Part shown: positions 11,208 through 23,483 of the stretch, in pieces
Numbering within the stretch: position 1 is the first letter of the stretch
Layout: the number at the start of each line of letters is the position of its first letter
From: Megaleporinus macrocephalus
Lineage: Eukaryota; Chordata; Actinopteri; Characiformes; Anostomidae
Direction: 5' to 3'
DNA: 64,000 bases
NCBI GenBank assembly: GCA_021613375.1
Contig: CM038725.1
Span: 37,566,824-37,630,823, forward strand
Notes under the pieces: model-generated
Databases searched by the model: none
Seen by the model: the letters and a program-made list of their open reading frames with translations, nothing else
Told to the model about the DNA's origin: nothing
Position numbers and translations under genes: made by a program

Positions 11208-14200
11208 TTACACTGTAAAATCATTCTGAGGACGTGTATAGACTTCAAAAGGTGGTGGAGGAGGCCCAGTCACTGTGTAATGCTACATAAACAACCAGAT
11301 GAATCAGGTCTGAATAATCGTCTTAGAGAGTTTACTACGTTTGAGAAGCTCAGGAAATGTAACTTACCTTCATTGGGTGGGACCTCAGCAGGCTTTAGGG
11401 CTAAAATAAGGAAATTAGAAAAGAAAACTGATTAACAAACAAACAGTTACTCATGCTTTACAATACAAATAAATAAAGAAATCTAACTGGTTTCATGCAA
11501 CGCAAATGAATACTTTGGATGAAGTAATGCAAAGCAAAATGTTTGTTTAGATGAGCAAATAATTGTTCTAAAAATTTACTAAACAGATACTAAAATAAAA
11601 CAGTAAATAAAAGATCAGCTCATTAAATATTACTCAGATGTTACATAACAACTCAAACGCCACTGCCCTCCAAAACAAGTACCAAACTTTACAAATTCAA
11701 TCTGTGTAGACTGTAATTGTTATCATGTTTTAACATTGTAATACGCCTTTAAATGATATGCTGTGATTGGATGAAACTGCAGGATTAAAGAAGGTTACTG
11801 ACGTAATACTAATGTAATATCAACACCAGAACAAACCTGTAGTTTCATGAACTACTGAACATGGTCTGGGTGTTTGTAGTGGAGTCGGCTCAGGAAGCAC
11901 TGAAAAGAGAAAGTTGGAAAATAGATAAAGAGAAAGTTGGAAAATAGAGAAAGTTGGAAAATAGATAAAAAGAAAGTTGGTAAATAGATAAAAAGAAAGT
12001 TGGTAAATAAGGAGAAAGATGAAATGATTATGGATTATTGCGCACGCTAGATGACAAAATCAGATCAAAGCCATGCAATAACAATTAAACAGAATCCAAT
12101 TCAGAAGCAGAGGTGTTATCAGTCTCGTCAACGTCTTCTTAAAACCATGTTTACAAATGTTTACAAATGTTTTAAAGGGTTTAAAGAGTTTTAAAGGATT
12201 TAATCAGGGTTTAAAGGGGCTTAAAGGATTTAATCGGGGTTTAAAAGGGTTGAAAGGGTTTTAAAGTGTTTAAAAGGGGTTTAAAATGGTTTTAACGTGT
12301 TTAAAAGGGGTTTAAAATGGTTTTAAAGGGTTTAAAAGGGGTTTAAAATGGTTTTAAACTGTTTAAAAGGTGTTTAAAATGGTTTTAAAGGGTTTAAAAG
12401 GGGTTTAAAATGGTTTTAAAGGGTTTAAAAGGGTTTGGAGGGTTCAACAGGGCTTAAAAGAAGTTTAAAAGGATTTAAAAAGGTTTAAAAGGAGGTTAAA
12501 AGGGTTTAAAAGAAGTTTAAGAGGGTTTAAAATGGTTTAAAGGGTTTACAAGGGTTTTAGAGGGGTTTAAAAGAAGTTTAAAATGGTTTAAAAGGGGTTT
12601 AAAGGGGTTTAAAAGAAGTTTAAAATGGTTTAAAAGAAGTTTAAAATGGTTTAAAAGAAGTTTAAAAGTGTTTAAAAGGGTTTTAGAGGGTTGGTGTACA
12701 AGTTTTTCGTTAAGAAGTTATGAGCTGTATTGTTTTAAGGTGATGCTGTTCTCTATCTGTGTCCATGTAATGATTCACAAGGCTCAGAGACAAAGGTGAG
12801 GTCCATAAGCAGGCTGTTTTATTGAGAACAGGGAAAGTGCAGTGAGCAGAGTACGGGCGTGGGCAGAGGTGTGATGTTCAGGAAACCAGGGGAGCGTGAC
12901 GGAGGTATCCAGGTGAGCAGGCTGAGCAGAGTGGAATATATGCAGGAAAGGAGTTGTTACCCGAACTCGGACTGGAGTTTCCAGCCATAGGTTCCCTGTA
13001 GGAGCTGAGAATAGAGCAGGGTCTCTAATAGGGGTTTAGTTCCAGGCTGCAGTGTCCTGTAAGAGCAAAACCCTAATAAGAGGGCAGAGTTAGTAAACAC
13101 AGGCGTGGTGAGATACAGAATAGCCTAGCCTGGCCTGACCGAGCCTGGCGTGGACCGACCGGCTGAAGCTGGGAGTGGATTGGCTGGGTTGACCTGGCTT
13201 ATCCTGGCGTGACTGGGTATGGCTTGGTTTGGCTTGGTTGATATCGGCTTGGCTTAGCTTTGGGTAGCTTTAGCATAGCCTAGCTTAGCGTAACAGAGAG
13301 AAACAAGAAGCTTTGTTTTGAACATACAATGGTACAAACAATACCACGCACTGAGGTGTGGGTGCGAGGGGTATATGAAGGGAGAAGGTGATGAGGAGCA
13401 GGTGGCTGAAACAAGGGACAGGTGTGGTGGGCTCTGGGCTACTCAGTATTCTGGGGACAGAGCCCTCTGGTGGCGCTGAGCAGGAGAGCTTACAGTCCAT
13501 CAGATAAGAGCTGAATGAATTAGTTACCAACTACAGTAACTAACGTTGAAAGAAAATGGGAGTAACCAGCAGGTCAGTGTAAAAAGTTCCTACAGCTATG
13601 TGTCGTGATCTTCTGATTTTTTGTATTTTTTTTTATTTTGAATAAAATTCTAAATAGCAATAGAGGCTGGGGGTGTTAACCAACTCGATCATATGTAGTA
13701 TTCACTTGTTTTTGATAAAATATATTTGAAAGTCTGTAATTTTCCCTACATTTTCTGGGTTTGATGTCTCTTGTTCGTGCGTCTGACATATGTAGTGCAA
13801 ATTATATATTGAACATCTGATTTACTGTGAATTCTGTTGTAGTATCAGTAATTACATAACATAATTACATACATTACTTAAATTCATTTGGACTACAAAG
13901 CAGAATACACAGCTAGCATTTACTTGGCGCAGCTGAAGATCCTATGTTTCACTCACCAGACTTTCTCACACACTTCCACAAAATAAGAACTCCAGCACAG
14001 AGAATGCTGGACAGCAGAACACCCCCGACTACAGGAACGGTGAGAGTAAGCATCCTACCTGAAACACCAGCAGGTTTTATCATTGCACACCGTATACTGT
14101 CCAACATGAACACAGTGACTTTGTACATTAAGTTTTTTTAGTTTTTTCATTTGAAGCTGATTTCTCCTACCAGACAGGACTCCACGATCAATCCCCTGCA

Positions 14201-14861
14201 ACACCATCTCCTTCTCCAGGCTGCTGTGCTGAATCACACAGGTGTAGTCGTGTATGTCCAGCTCCTCAGGTGAGACGGTCAGAATACTCCTCTTCTGGAA
14301 GGTTCCATCCTGGTTGGGTAGCGTCTCTCCGATCTTCACGTCCTCTTCCACATCCTCTCCGTTCTTCTGCCAGTAGATCATCACTGGTTTGGGGAAGAAA
14401 CCTGTAGCGTGACACACCACTGGAGAAGAAGAGTCCTTCTGGAAGAGAGACACCTCAGGAGGAACTGGAGGGGGACAGAAAGAGAGAGAGAAAGCAGCAC
14501 TAAAGTTCAATAGAGTGTCAGGTATATATATATATAGTAGAAATGTGTCTATACAAGCAGATCTCTGTACCTTTTCTCTCCAGGGTGGATCTGCCGTAAC
14601 CCACATACTTCTTTAACCACTCAATACACATGTTCTCCAGGTAGGCCCTCCGTCTAGCAGCTACACCTTCACGCTCCCACTTCAGTTTGGTAATAACAGC
14701 CTGAGGTTTAGCTGCAGTCCAGGTGTTGGTGTTCAGATCCAGACTGATGAAGTCTTCTCCATCATAACCTTCCTGACTGTGTGCTCTAGTAGTTCCATCA
14801 TCATACAGATCACAGCCGAACATCCCCTGCACTGTGTGAACTCCTGCACACACACACACAC

Positions 14862-14892
<31 letters not shown>

Positions 14893-14918
14893 CATACATA
14901 CACACACACACACATACA

Positions 14919-14954
<36 letters not shown>

Positions 14955-14961
14955 TACACAC

Positions 14962-15005
<44 letters not shown>

Positions 15006-18000
15006 TTACATACACACACATACTGATATACTCCTCTGTCTATCGTAGGTATACTTCTCCTCATACCATAGATATACTCTTTCTCTTACCATAGATATAC
15101 TCTTTCTTATACTATAGATATACTCTTTCTCATACTATAGATATACTCTTTCTCATGCCATAGATATACTCTTTCTCATACTATAGATATACTCTTTCTC
15201 ATACTATAGATATACTCTTTCTCATACCATAGATATACTCTTTCTCATACTATAGATATACTCTTTCTCATACTATAGATATACTCTTTCTCATGCCATA
15301 GATATACTCTTTCTCATACTATAGATATACTCTTTCTCATGCCATAGATATACTCTTTCTCATGCCATAGATATACTCTTTCTCATACTATAGATATACT
15401 CTTTCTCATACCATAGATATACTCTTTCTCATGCCATAGATATACTCTTTCTCATACTATAGATATACTCTTTCTCATACTATAGATATACTCTTTCTCA
15501 TGCCATAGATATACTCTTTCTTATACAATAGATATACTCTTTCTCATACTATAGATATACTCTTTCTCATACTATAGATATACTCTTTCTCATACTATAG
15601 ATATACTCTTTCTCATGCCATAGATATACTCTTTCTCATACTATAGATATACTCTTTCTCATACTACAGATATACTCTTTCTCATACTATAGATATACTC
15701 TCTCTCATGCCATAGATATACTCTTTCTCATACTATAGATATACTCTTTCTCATACCATAGATATACTCTTTCTCATGCCATAGATATACTCTTTCTCAT
15801 ACTATAGATATACTCTTTCTCATACTACAGATATACTCTTTCTCATACCATAGATATACTCTTTCTCATGCCATAGATATACTCTTTCTCATACCATAGA
15901 TATACTCTTTCTCATACCATAGATATACTCTTTCTCATACTATAGATATACTCCTCCTAACATAGATATACTCTTTCTCATACTATAGATATACTCTTTC
16001 TCATACCATAGATATACTCTTTCTCATACCATAGATATACTCCTCCTAACATAGATATACTCTTTCTCATACCATAGATATACTCCTCCTAACATAGATA
16101 TACTCTTTCTCCTACCATATATATACTCCTTCTACCATAGATATACTCTTTCTCATACCATATATATATACTCTTTCTCATACCATAGATATACTCCACC
16201 TCCTACCATAGGTATACTGCTCCTACCATAGATATACTGCTTCTCATACCATAAAGGAGAAGTTACTGCAGAAGGTCTGACCTGAGGAGTGAGGAAGGTG
16301 GAGAGACACTGAGAGACTTTCCTCTCGAGAGTGAGCTGATCTGAGAACCTCTAAACACACCTGTTGTGGTGGGAAAGGAACAAAGGATGCCAGGGGAAAG
16401 CTGGCTCTCCCAAGAAGAACGGTAAAAAACTAAAGTAAAATGGCTTTCCCAAAACAAAAACCTAAAAACCAAAAGAGAAAAGAAGAAAAGAGGCAAACAA
16501 GGGAAAATAGACTGCAGTTCTGATTAAACTTTTCTTTTGGTTTCTCTTTCTTCTTTGTTTTGTTTTGTTTGTTTTTGTTTTTTACTGGAGAGACTTAAAG
16601 GATAAGGGAGACTTAACCCTCTACCGAAATGAGACAAAGATCCAGCAACATGTCTCTGTGTCTCCCTGCCTTGAGCATCAGGTCTGATTGGCTCCAGAGG
16701 TCGCCTGCTGCCTCCCCCTGGTGGCTGGAGGAGGCCTAGCCCTGGAACTAGCCCTTACAGTAGGTTATAGAAATGCAATATATGCATCCATCAACTGGGT
16801 AGATAACGTCTTGTTTATTTCTACACAACGAGTGTGTTTATTAAATTCGTCTGCTTTCAGTTCAGCAGTAAAAAGCTGAAAGCAGTTTGTACTATAATGA
16901 GGCACGAGACTGATCTGGCTACATTAAGATAGTAATAAAATATTAGTATATTTGAGTATACTATTTAATATTTAAGGGTTTACTAAGTACGCCTTCAGCC
17001 TATTTAGTAAGCTTCTTTGGAAAAATCCTGTAAAATGTTTAAAACAGAACAGAAGCTACACACAACAAGAACAAAGTACTGTTAACACAGAGCTGGTGTT
17101 CAGTGTTTAATGATCTGGGTGTGTTTATGCTCACCTCCAGTCTGATTGAAGCGCTGCATCGCTGTAGCGATATTGACTTTGAAGATCTCCTGAGTAGCGT
17201 GACTTGTCTGTGTCTCTCTGTTCCAGTACTCTGGATCATCAGCATCAACCTTCTTGATCCACTCTGTCTTTGGGACGTACCTGCTGATGTTACTGTCGTA
17301 GTACACGAACTGCTCTCCGTCCACCAGACCCACTTCAGTGTGCGCTGGGAAACGCAGTCCTGGTGTCACTGCAGTGACGATGTACTGCATGGAATGAGTG
17401 GCTGAAGAAATAAGAACTCTATTAATCTCTTTGTTATTTCTCACCTTTTCTTATTAATACTCCTCAATAGGGTTGCAGAATTCGGGAATTTTCAAAGTTG
17501 GGAAATTTACCATGGGAATGAATGGAAATTAATGGGAAGTAACAGAAATGAATGGGAATAAAATGGGAATATTCGAAGCTGAAGGTGAGAAACGTGTATA
17601 TAGTTGGTAAAAAATAAACTGAAGTATAATCGTGGCTAAAATAATTAGATATGATACCCAAACAGTTGAATAGCAAAGCTCAGAAAAGCTTAATGAACCA
17701 TTTCATTTAAGAGACCAGTTTACCAAGCTAGCAAGAGGTTAGCTTACCAAGGCTAGCATAGGCTAGCTACCTCTATGTTTTGCCTCAATGGTTTTCTTTA
17801 ACCAAAAATGAACACTTATTAATTATTTATTTAACATTTTGAAGACCGTTAGCTTTAGTGTTTTTACACTTTTCTGAGGGGGTGGGTGGGGGGGACAGGA
17901 GTTGTGTTCCTTTGATTGTTTTTTATTAAACTTTTGATCGTTCAATGAAAGAATTAAGCATTTATAAAATTCTGCTTGTAACTAACTACGTGTCAAAGTT

Positions 18001-18844
18001 ATTATTTGTATTGTTACGCCTTCATATCTGCTGTTGACAAAAAATTATATGGACATAAATTATCCAATATTTGGTTGCTTAGCAACACGTCCAAAAGAGG
18101 GCAGTTCGGAGTAAATCAATCCGCAGAGAACTTACATCATAGTTAAAATTCTAACTAACTCGCACAACCAAAAACAGTCCCACCGTTTCTTCTTCACTGT
18201 GTTCGTATGGAAGTGGTCGCGTCCTGCACTGCCCCCCACAGTCTGCAGTGATACTGCTGCATCCGTAAGCTTTGTGAAAATGTGGGTACGGATGGGACGG
18301 AGTACTACCGCTGTTTTCAACCGACAATCAGCTGTTTTTCATCGTTTATGAACTAAATACACAACTACGAGCTCATTCACTGTCGCCATGTTTGATTTAC
18401 TCTGTACTGCCCTCTACTGGAAGTGTTTCTCAACAACCATGTCAACGAAGCTGACGCAGAGAGGTATGTGGGCAGTGACTGCTATATTGCTTCAAACGTA
18501 CGTAGACATTTCCACACGTAGAGTATAAACCAGCCTTAAAAATATTTTTAAGCACAGATATCGATTGATGAGTTGTTTATCTTTATTGATCTGTTATCAG
18601 ATAAACAGCTGAAGCTGCTCAGTGGGTTCACTGTGAGTGATGTGTGTTATGTTCTGTTAGCTCATTAGCTGAGGTGTAAGGTTACCAGACCGGGATGGAT
18701 CATAACCTCAGAACCTTGGACCATATCTAACAATCTGAGGATGTCTGAAAGTAAACAGCTCCTAATCAGTAAACAAAGCTCACCTGCTGAAGCCACCTGG
18801 ACGATGAAAGCGAGGATCAGCAGATACTTCATAACGTGCTTCAT
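11208..18844 (-). CDS. MHC class I heavy chain, U-lineage-like
   Basis: Type I membrane protein that should bind peptide and beta-2-microglobulin and present to T cells. Exons on the minus strand, all joined in phase 1: leader 18844-18784 (begins MKHVMKYLLILAF), alpha1 17401-17135, alpha2 14843-14571, alpha3 14464-14171, transmembrane 14058-13957, tail 11899-11837, 11400-11368 and 11272-11212. Reading on into the intron ends at a TAA (11210-11208), giving about 385 residues. A GTAAGT donor at 11211 could instead join an exon at 11004 that stops at 10944. Peptide-anchor residues are kept: Tyr7, Tyr59, Thr143, Lys146, Trp147, Tyr159, Tyr171, with Phe123. Position 84 is Arg, the usual non-mammalian form. 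Alpha2 Cys101/Cys164, the alpha3 cysteine pair (VVCHATGF / YTCVIQH) and the Asn86 glycosylation sequon (NQT) are present. No frameshift seen. U lineage is assigned from the alpha1 sequence; the tail exons are the least certain part. Confidence 0.93.
12165..12690. repeat. Minisatellite of 'ggtttaaaa' type in MHC intron
   Basis: Degenerate tandem repeat of about 10- and 20-base units such as 'aggggtttaaaatggtttta'. It lies in the intron between the transmembrane exon and the first tail exon. Confidence 0.88.
12700..13950. other. MHC intron, no exon seen
   Basis: Intron between the transmembrane and tail exons. It holds a degenerate 'tggcttggctt'-type low-complexity stretch (about 13115-13290) and no recognisable coding exon. 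Confidence 0.6.
14849..15018. repeat. CA microsatellite beside MHC exon 3
   Basis: About 170 bases of CA with CATA interruptions. It begins four bases upstream of the alpha2 acceptor AG (14845-14844) on the minus strand, so the GT-rich complement forms the pyrimidine/TG tract of that splice site. Confidence 0.95.
15045..16255. repeat. 24-bp minisatellite in MHC alpha1-alpha2 intron
   Basis: About 50 copies of 'catagatatactctttctc' plus 'atac' or 'atgc'. Sequence is very uniform until about 15950, then shortened units with 'ctcctaa' appear. Confidence 0.95.
16256..17134. other. MHC intron, no exon seen
   Basis: Remainder of the intron between alpha1 and alpha2 exons. T-rich and G-rich stretches only. 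Confidence 0.6.
17460..18780. other. MHC intron 1 with an inverted-repeat element at 18071-18438
   Basis: The first part (17465-17590) has repeated 'aatgggaa' motifs of the kind seen in dispersed fish repeats. Sequence at 18071-18122 is the imperfect complement of 18391-18438 (shared core 'agagggcagt' and 'gagtaaatcaa'). This suggests a small MITE-like element of about 370 bp. Confidence 0.45.
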
Positions 18845-18984
18845 CTCTCACTGCAGACTGCAGGACAACATAAACCAGAGAAGCTGTCTAATCCCGTCGG
18901 CGGTGGTGACGGCGATAACTGCGATGACTTTCTCATCCTCTACGACTGAAACTTGGCGGGAATGACTGGTTCGTCCCCGCGGGA

Positions 18985-19115
18985 GCAATTTCTATAGAAC
19001 AGACCAATGAGAATTCAGCACTCACGAGCTGCGTCCAATGGAAAATAAGGACGCATGTGCTCATCAGTCGCTAGGAGGAGAGAGAGAGAGAAGGGGCGAT
19101 GGTGAACCTGAAACT
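18985..19115 (-). promoter_or_regulatory. MHC class I promoter: ISRE, X box, Y boxes, TATA-like
   Basis: Read 5' to 3' on the minus strand: AGTTTCAGGTTCACC (19115-19101), one mismatch from the ISRE AGTTTCNNTTTCNC; CCTAGCGACTGATGA (19075-19061), close to the RFX X1 box CCTAGCAACAGATG; ATTGG (19039-19035), 21 bases on; a second ATTGG (19008-19004); and a CTATAG TATA-like element (18997-18992). The ATG is at 18844. The order ISRE, X, Y matches vertebrate class I promoters, driven by IRFs and the RFX/CREB/NF-Y-NLRC5 complex. Function is inferred from order and motif match. Confidence 0.62.
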
Positions 19116-20040
19116 GCAGGTCTGGTGTAAATAACTGTAGACTGTGAGGACTTGGTTTCTACCACAAGCTCAAATGTGGAGAGCCTGTATGCAGGCACGT
19201 GCACAGATAGACCCCTAGTGGAGCTCCAGCTCCTGCCCTTTTTGCCCTGGATGAGAAAAGTGCCCTTCATTTCCTTCATTCATCAGTATTTAAAGATAAA
19301 ACAACTCTCTGCAGAGGTGCTCTGATATCTGACGGGCCCTTATTTGAGTTCGAGTTGTCATTTAGGCGTCCCACTCGCTGAAAACACTTCCTTTTTCATA
19401 CAAAGAGCATCCATGCATAACGCAGAGCCTACACGTGATGTACTCATGAGTCATGAAATACCTGACTTCAAAGCCTTGTCCAGCTGTTTCCTGATGTTTG
19501 TCAGGTTTAGTGAAGCGGGAGAGGACAAACAGCAGCAGACAGACAGACAGACAGAATGTAAAGACAGTCTGACTGTTTAACTTCACCAGTTCACTAGTTC
19601 TGTTTTATTAAATTTATGTTTCAGTGTGTTATAACTACAGCATCCTGGTTAAATTCACCTTCAGTGCAGGAGTTATTTTCATACAGTAGCAGTCTGTAAG
19701 CACTTCCTTCTAGCGCCTGCAGGGGTCTCCGTCTCCAGAGTATTAGGTAGCTCTGGACACACACCTGCCACCCATCACAGCCCACAGCAGTAGCTCATTA
19801 GCACCGGCCATATAGTTCATAACACCCGTACCTACCTCTTCCAGTCCAGACTCGCCGATCCGCCTGAACATCAACCTCCCGCCGTCTGAGCTCACACCTG
19901 GTGTTAATTTGCAATTATGCAATTTGATCATTTGAGTTATTTGATTAGATTTGTATTGATTGTGTTAACAAAGATAAATATATAAGTTAAATATCCTACA
20001 GTGTTTTTAATTTTTTATTTTATGAATAATTTTGGCGATG
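19116..20040. other. Upstream of MHC gene, no gene recognised
   Basis: Short open frames on both strands have no recognisable domain. A segment near 19190-19250 has the look of a dispersed repeat but was not assigned. Confidence 0.4.
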
Positions 20041-21115
20041 GGTGCCCCAAACCCACACTGGCCTGCGGGGTGTTGCCTTGATTGAGCCGCCTGTGATTGG
20101 ACATACCTGGGTTCTGTCTCTCTCTGGTGGATCACTGTCTCTGGTCCCTCTCTCTGTTTCTGTTTAGTATAAGTGAGTATGGTCTCCTTTCAGATATCTG
20201 TTTTGTTTCTGTGGGTTTTGGAGTGCAGGTGAGTCATGCCTCTGTTCTTGAGTTCTCTGTCTGAGTAGAGCATTTCTAGTTAGTTAGAGGGTCTTAGCTA
20301 GACTTTGTCTCAGTCCTTCCTTCAAGGCACTGTTTGTTGTGTTAGTTTATTATTTTGTTTTTTATTTTTGGTAGTGATTCCAGGTGGGGATCTGATCTCT
20401 GTAGGGGGTACGCTTTTGCACATTTGGGTACAAGTGTTGACCCTGGTGTAGCAAGTTCAGTGTTTAAAGTCGCCTCGAGCCTGGTAAGCTACTGAAGACT
20501 AGGTAGGCTTAGTTAGTTAGTTTGTTTAGGTGTTAAGGAACTGGACTTGCTCTTACTCTCAGCGTTACTCTGAGGAATGTTGGTTTTGACTTGTGTTGTC
20601 TTGGAAAGAGCATACATGCGGTTTGGTTTATTTAGATTTGATAGCTTGTTGGGGGGGAAGCCCATCGTCTTACCATTAACTGCTTATTAACGTTTGTTAG
20701 CTGGCTAGTAAAAGAGATTTTCATTGTGCTAGAGCTGAAGATACTGGAATTGGAATTGGTACTGGTAAGTAGTGGAGCTTATCCTATCACTTTTTGTCAA
20801 ATTGTGTAAATTGGAGATGCCTGAGAGGAAGAAGAGATAGTGTTTTTAAAGGTTTTCTCTCTTTCTCTCTCTCTCTCTTTGGTCCCTCTCTCTGACTTGT
20901 GGATCTGTTTGGTTCTTTGACTTAGTCATCACATTTAGTGTCTGCAAATCTTTGATCCCTTTTGTTTGAGTTGTTTGTGTTTCCCCCCCTAAATCCCATT
21001 TCTTAAATAAATTCTGTTTATTCTGTTTATGTAAGTGAGTCTGGTGTTGTGTCCTATTCTTTTATATTGGGGTCCGTGAGAACGAGCCGGCTGTAACGTT
21101 CTGTATTTTCACAAT
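20041..21115. mobile_element. Possible LTR-like sequence
   Basis: Promoter-like CT-rich DNA is followed by an AATAAA at about 21006. Some 60 bases later comes 'tggggtccgtgagaacga', which has the TGG start and position expected of a retroelement primer-binding site. No gag, pol or env frame is present. Boundaries and paired LTR were not found, so this is a weak call. Confidence 0.25.
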
Positions 21116-21117
21116 TA

Positions 21118-21262
21118 CACAAGAAACAATTACATCAAACAAAATACATATATACTCAATTACACGGTAACTTCACTGGAGTCATCCAATCTAACAGTTA
21201 GTGTCCGAGTCCAACTCCTCCGCAGTCATACAGTCTAACAGTTAATCTGAGTCACAGATACA
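21118..21262. repeat. Unexpanded copy of the receptor intron-2 repeat
   Basis: 'ctaacagttagtgtccgagt' occurs here in about two copies, flanked by 'acatcaaacaaaatacatat' on the left and 'ccaactcctccgcagtc' nearby. The same flanks bound the long 32-bp arrays in genes A and B (29990 and 34835). This looks like the state before expansion. Confidence 0.7.
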
Positions 21263-21689
21263 CCCTGTATTATTTTTCCAAACTGAATTTAAACTGTAGA
21301 AGTTTTTGGGTCAACAGTCTTCACTGAGGGTCAAAATCCCCTTACAGGCTCCCTCAGAGATATAGAACTATAGAATAGTCGGTATGGAATTATTCCTGGA
21401 GCAGAATTAAACATCTGGTTGTGTTTAAAGAATGTTTAGAGGGTCTTTTAGAAATGAGCTCATTTGCTCTGATGCAGGTTTACATACTTTGAACATTCTG
21501 ACCAGCAGCTTCATGAGGAGCCACATGAGCTGCTTCTCTAACAGGACTGGAGAAGATAGTGTAGATGCTGAGATCTTGTTCTGATAAACAGGTTTGGTGG
21601 TTTTATAGCTCTTATAAAAATATACATTCTCATTTTTACATTTAAATAAACTCAAATGTTTGATTTAGTAATATTTGTGTACATGGGCT

Positions 21690-21812
21690 CCAACTTCACT
21701 ACTTACACTCGTCTCTCAACGCATTCACATCTAAACCTCTTTATAACTATAAACATATATTCAGGTAGGTGTGTCCAAACTTTAGACTGGTAGTGTATGA
21801 GTATTAGATTAT
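21690..21812 (-). mobile_element. Tc1-like-terminus dispersed repeat
   Basis: Its complement begins 'cactaccagtctaaagtttg' and matches 28508-28630 and 33353-33475 in intron 1 of genes A and B. The 'actaccagtcaaaagtttgg' start is a frequent fish DNA-transposon end. Fragment only. Confidence 0.5.
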
Positions 21813-22452
21813 ATTAATAATAAAATTAATAAGTAATAAGATTTATAATCATCTACACTAAACTAATAAATACTAATAATACTAATTAAACACCTGATGA
21901 TCATTATGAAATACTGAATACCCACCCTGAAGAACATGTTTATTAAATAGATGTTATATATGCTGTATGTTCTTATATTTCATCTGATTCTCCTCAGAAT
22001 TTATAATAAACTTTTACTGATTATTTGATGTTTGGATTGTTTTCCAGTGTATTTATACTGTGCAGGTCAGTTTGATCCATAAACAATATGAATGTAATTT
22101 ATTTTAACATCATCAGTGCTGAAGTTTGCTGATGCGTCATTGTTCTGATTTAATTTATTAACACATCAATAAAAATAAACTAATTAATTTTTTTTCTGTA
22201 GTTCTTTGTTACAATGTGGGTCAAATAATCTACAAGTAGAATTTTAACCTGTAACTTCAAAATCTGCCCTTTTTTATTATTTAAAACCAAATCTGCCTGT
22301 CACAATGTCCAGAGGTTCAGTTCATGGTGGAGAGACACATGAAGGACGTTAGTCCCCAAATAAAACATTTTATTATCAGATTTTCATCCATATAAACTCA
22401 GAGGACGTGTAGGTTCACTGGTGGGTTTGATAGTGAATACAGTGTATAAGTG
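21813..22452. other. No gene recognised
   Basis: AT-rich intergenic sequence between the dispersed repeat and the right inverted arm. Confidence 0.5.
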
Positions 22453-23127
22453 TGTTTTAGGTGTTGTGACCACAGACAGGGACACTACTGGATAATGGAC
22501 GGTTCCACTTGTACGTTATTGGAATTGTTTTCCTAAATATTTCACTACAAATGAGCTTTTTGTGATGGACAGTGTTTGTAGTGCTCCTGGCTTTCCTGCA
22601 GCTCTTCAGTTCACTCTGATTATTTCATCCAGCAGGTGGCGCTGTTGTTCTGACTAATGTACAAATCTGGCAGAACTACATTAGAGACGTGGTTGTGATT
22701 GTGTAGAGAACATTAGAACGTGTTTGTGTTTCAGTCTGTGTCCCACAGAAGCAGACAGAGTGTGTAGTGTGTGTTATGAGTATTGATCAGTACACAGTGA
22801 TGTGATCACTAACTGTGATAGTGATTAACTCTTATAATCAGAGATCCACAGAAGCTGAACTGTCCTGTAAACATTACACGTATATAGAGCGTCAGTTCTG
22901 ATCTGCTGATAAACTCCTGCTCTGGTTGTTCTGTCTCATCATTTGAACCCGGGACTCATCATCACCAGAACTACATCAAATGTTAATTAACATCATTTGA
23001 AATGCACTCTTAATAAACAGATTTAATTTAATTTAATCTGAAATATCTACCAAAAGTATCTGTTCACACCAACAGTCTTAACACATTAACACACATCAGT
23101 TTAAATCACTGTTTATTAAATCACTAA
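22453..23127. repeat. Right arm of the large inverted duplication
   Basis: Reverse complement of 6411-7516 without that arm's SINE-like insertion and internal duplication, so it is closer to the original form. It contains one CTCF-like motif. Confidence 0.85.
22629..22643 (+). promoter_or_regulatory. CTCF-like motif in right inverted arm
   Basis: Plus strand CCAGCAGGTGGCGCT, full match to the CTCF core. Its counterparts in the left arm point the other way, so the pair is divergent. Confidence 0.45.
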
Positions 23128-23483
23128 TATTATTAATTATTACAGGTGTATGTAGAGCACATGTACCTGAAAACACCATCATAATAAATCTGTAAGACTG
23201 AATAGAGGTTAATGATACGGTAACCTGGTTTTACTGTCACACAGTGTTTTTCTGACTCCAGATCAGTTAGAATAGACAAAGAAAGCCCACATTTTAAACA
23301 TACCATCAAACTATGAACTCAATTATTTACATTCAACATTTTACACACTGTGTTACACTAAATCCAATTACACACAACTACACATGCAGCAGATACACCT
23401 TCACACTGACTTCTTAAGATCACAACGTCTTATTAACGACATTAAAGAGATTAATCCTCATTGGTCAGAAGCTCACGTTTTAC

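Noticed and set aside
14518..15064. Cys-Val or Thr-His repeat proteins at a CA microsatellite
   Set aside because: Microsatellite translation. Only the alpha2 exon next to it is real.
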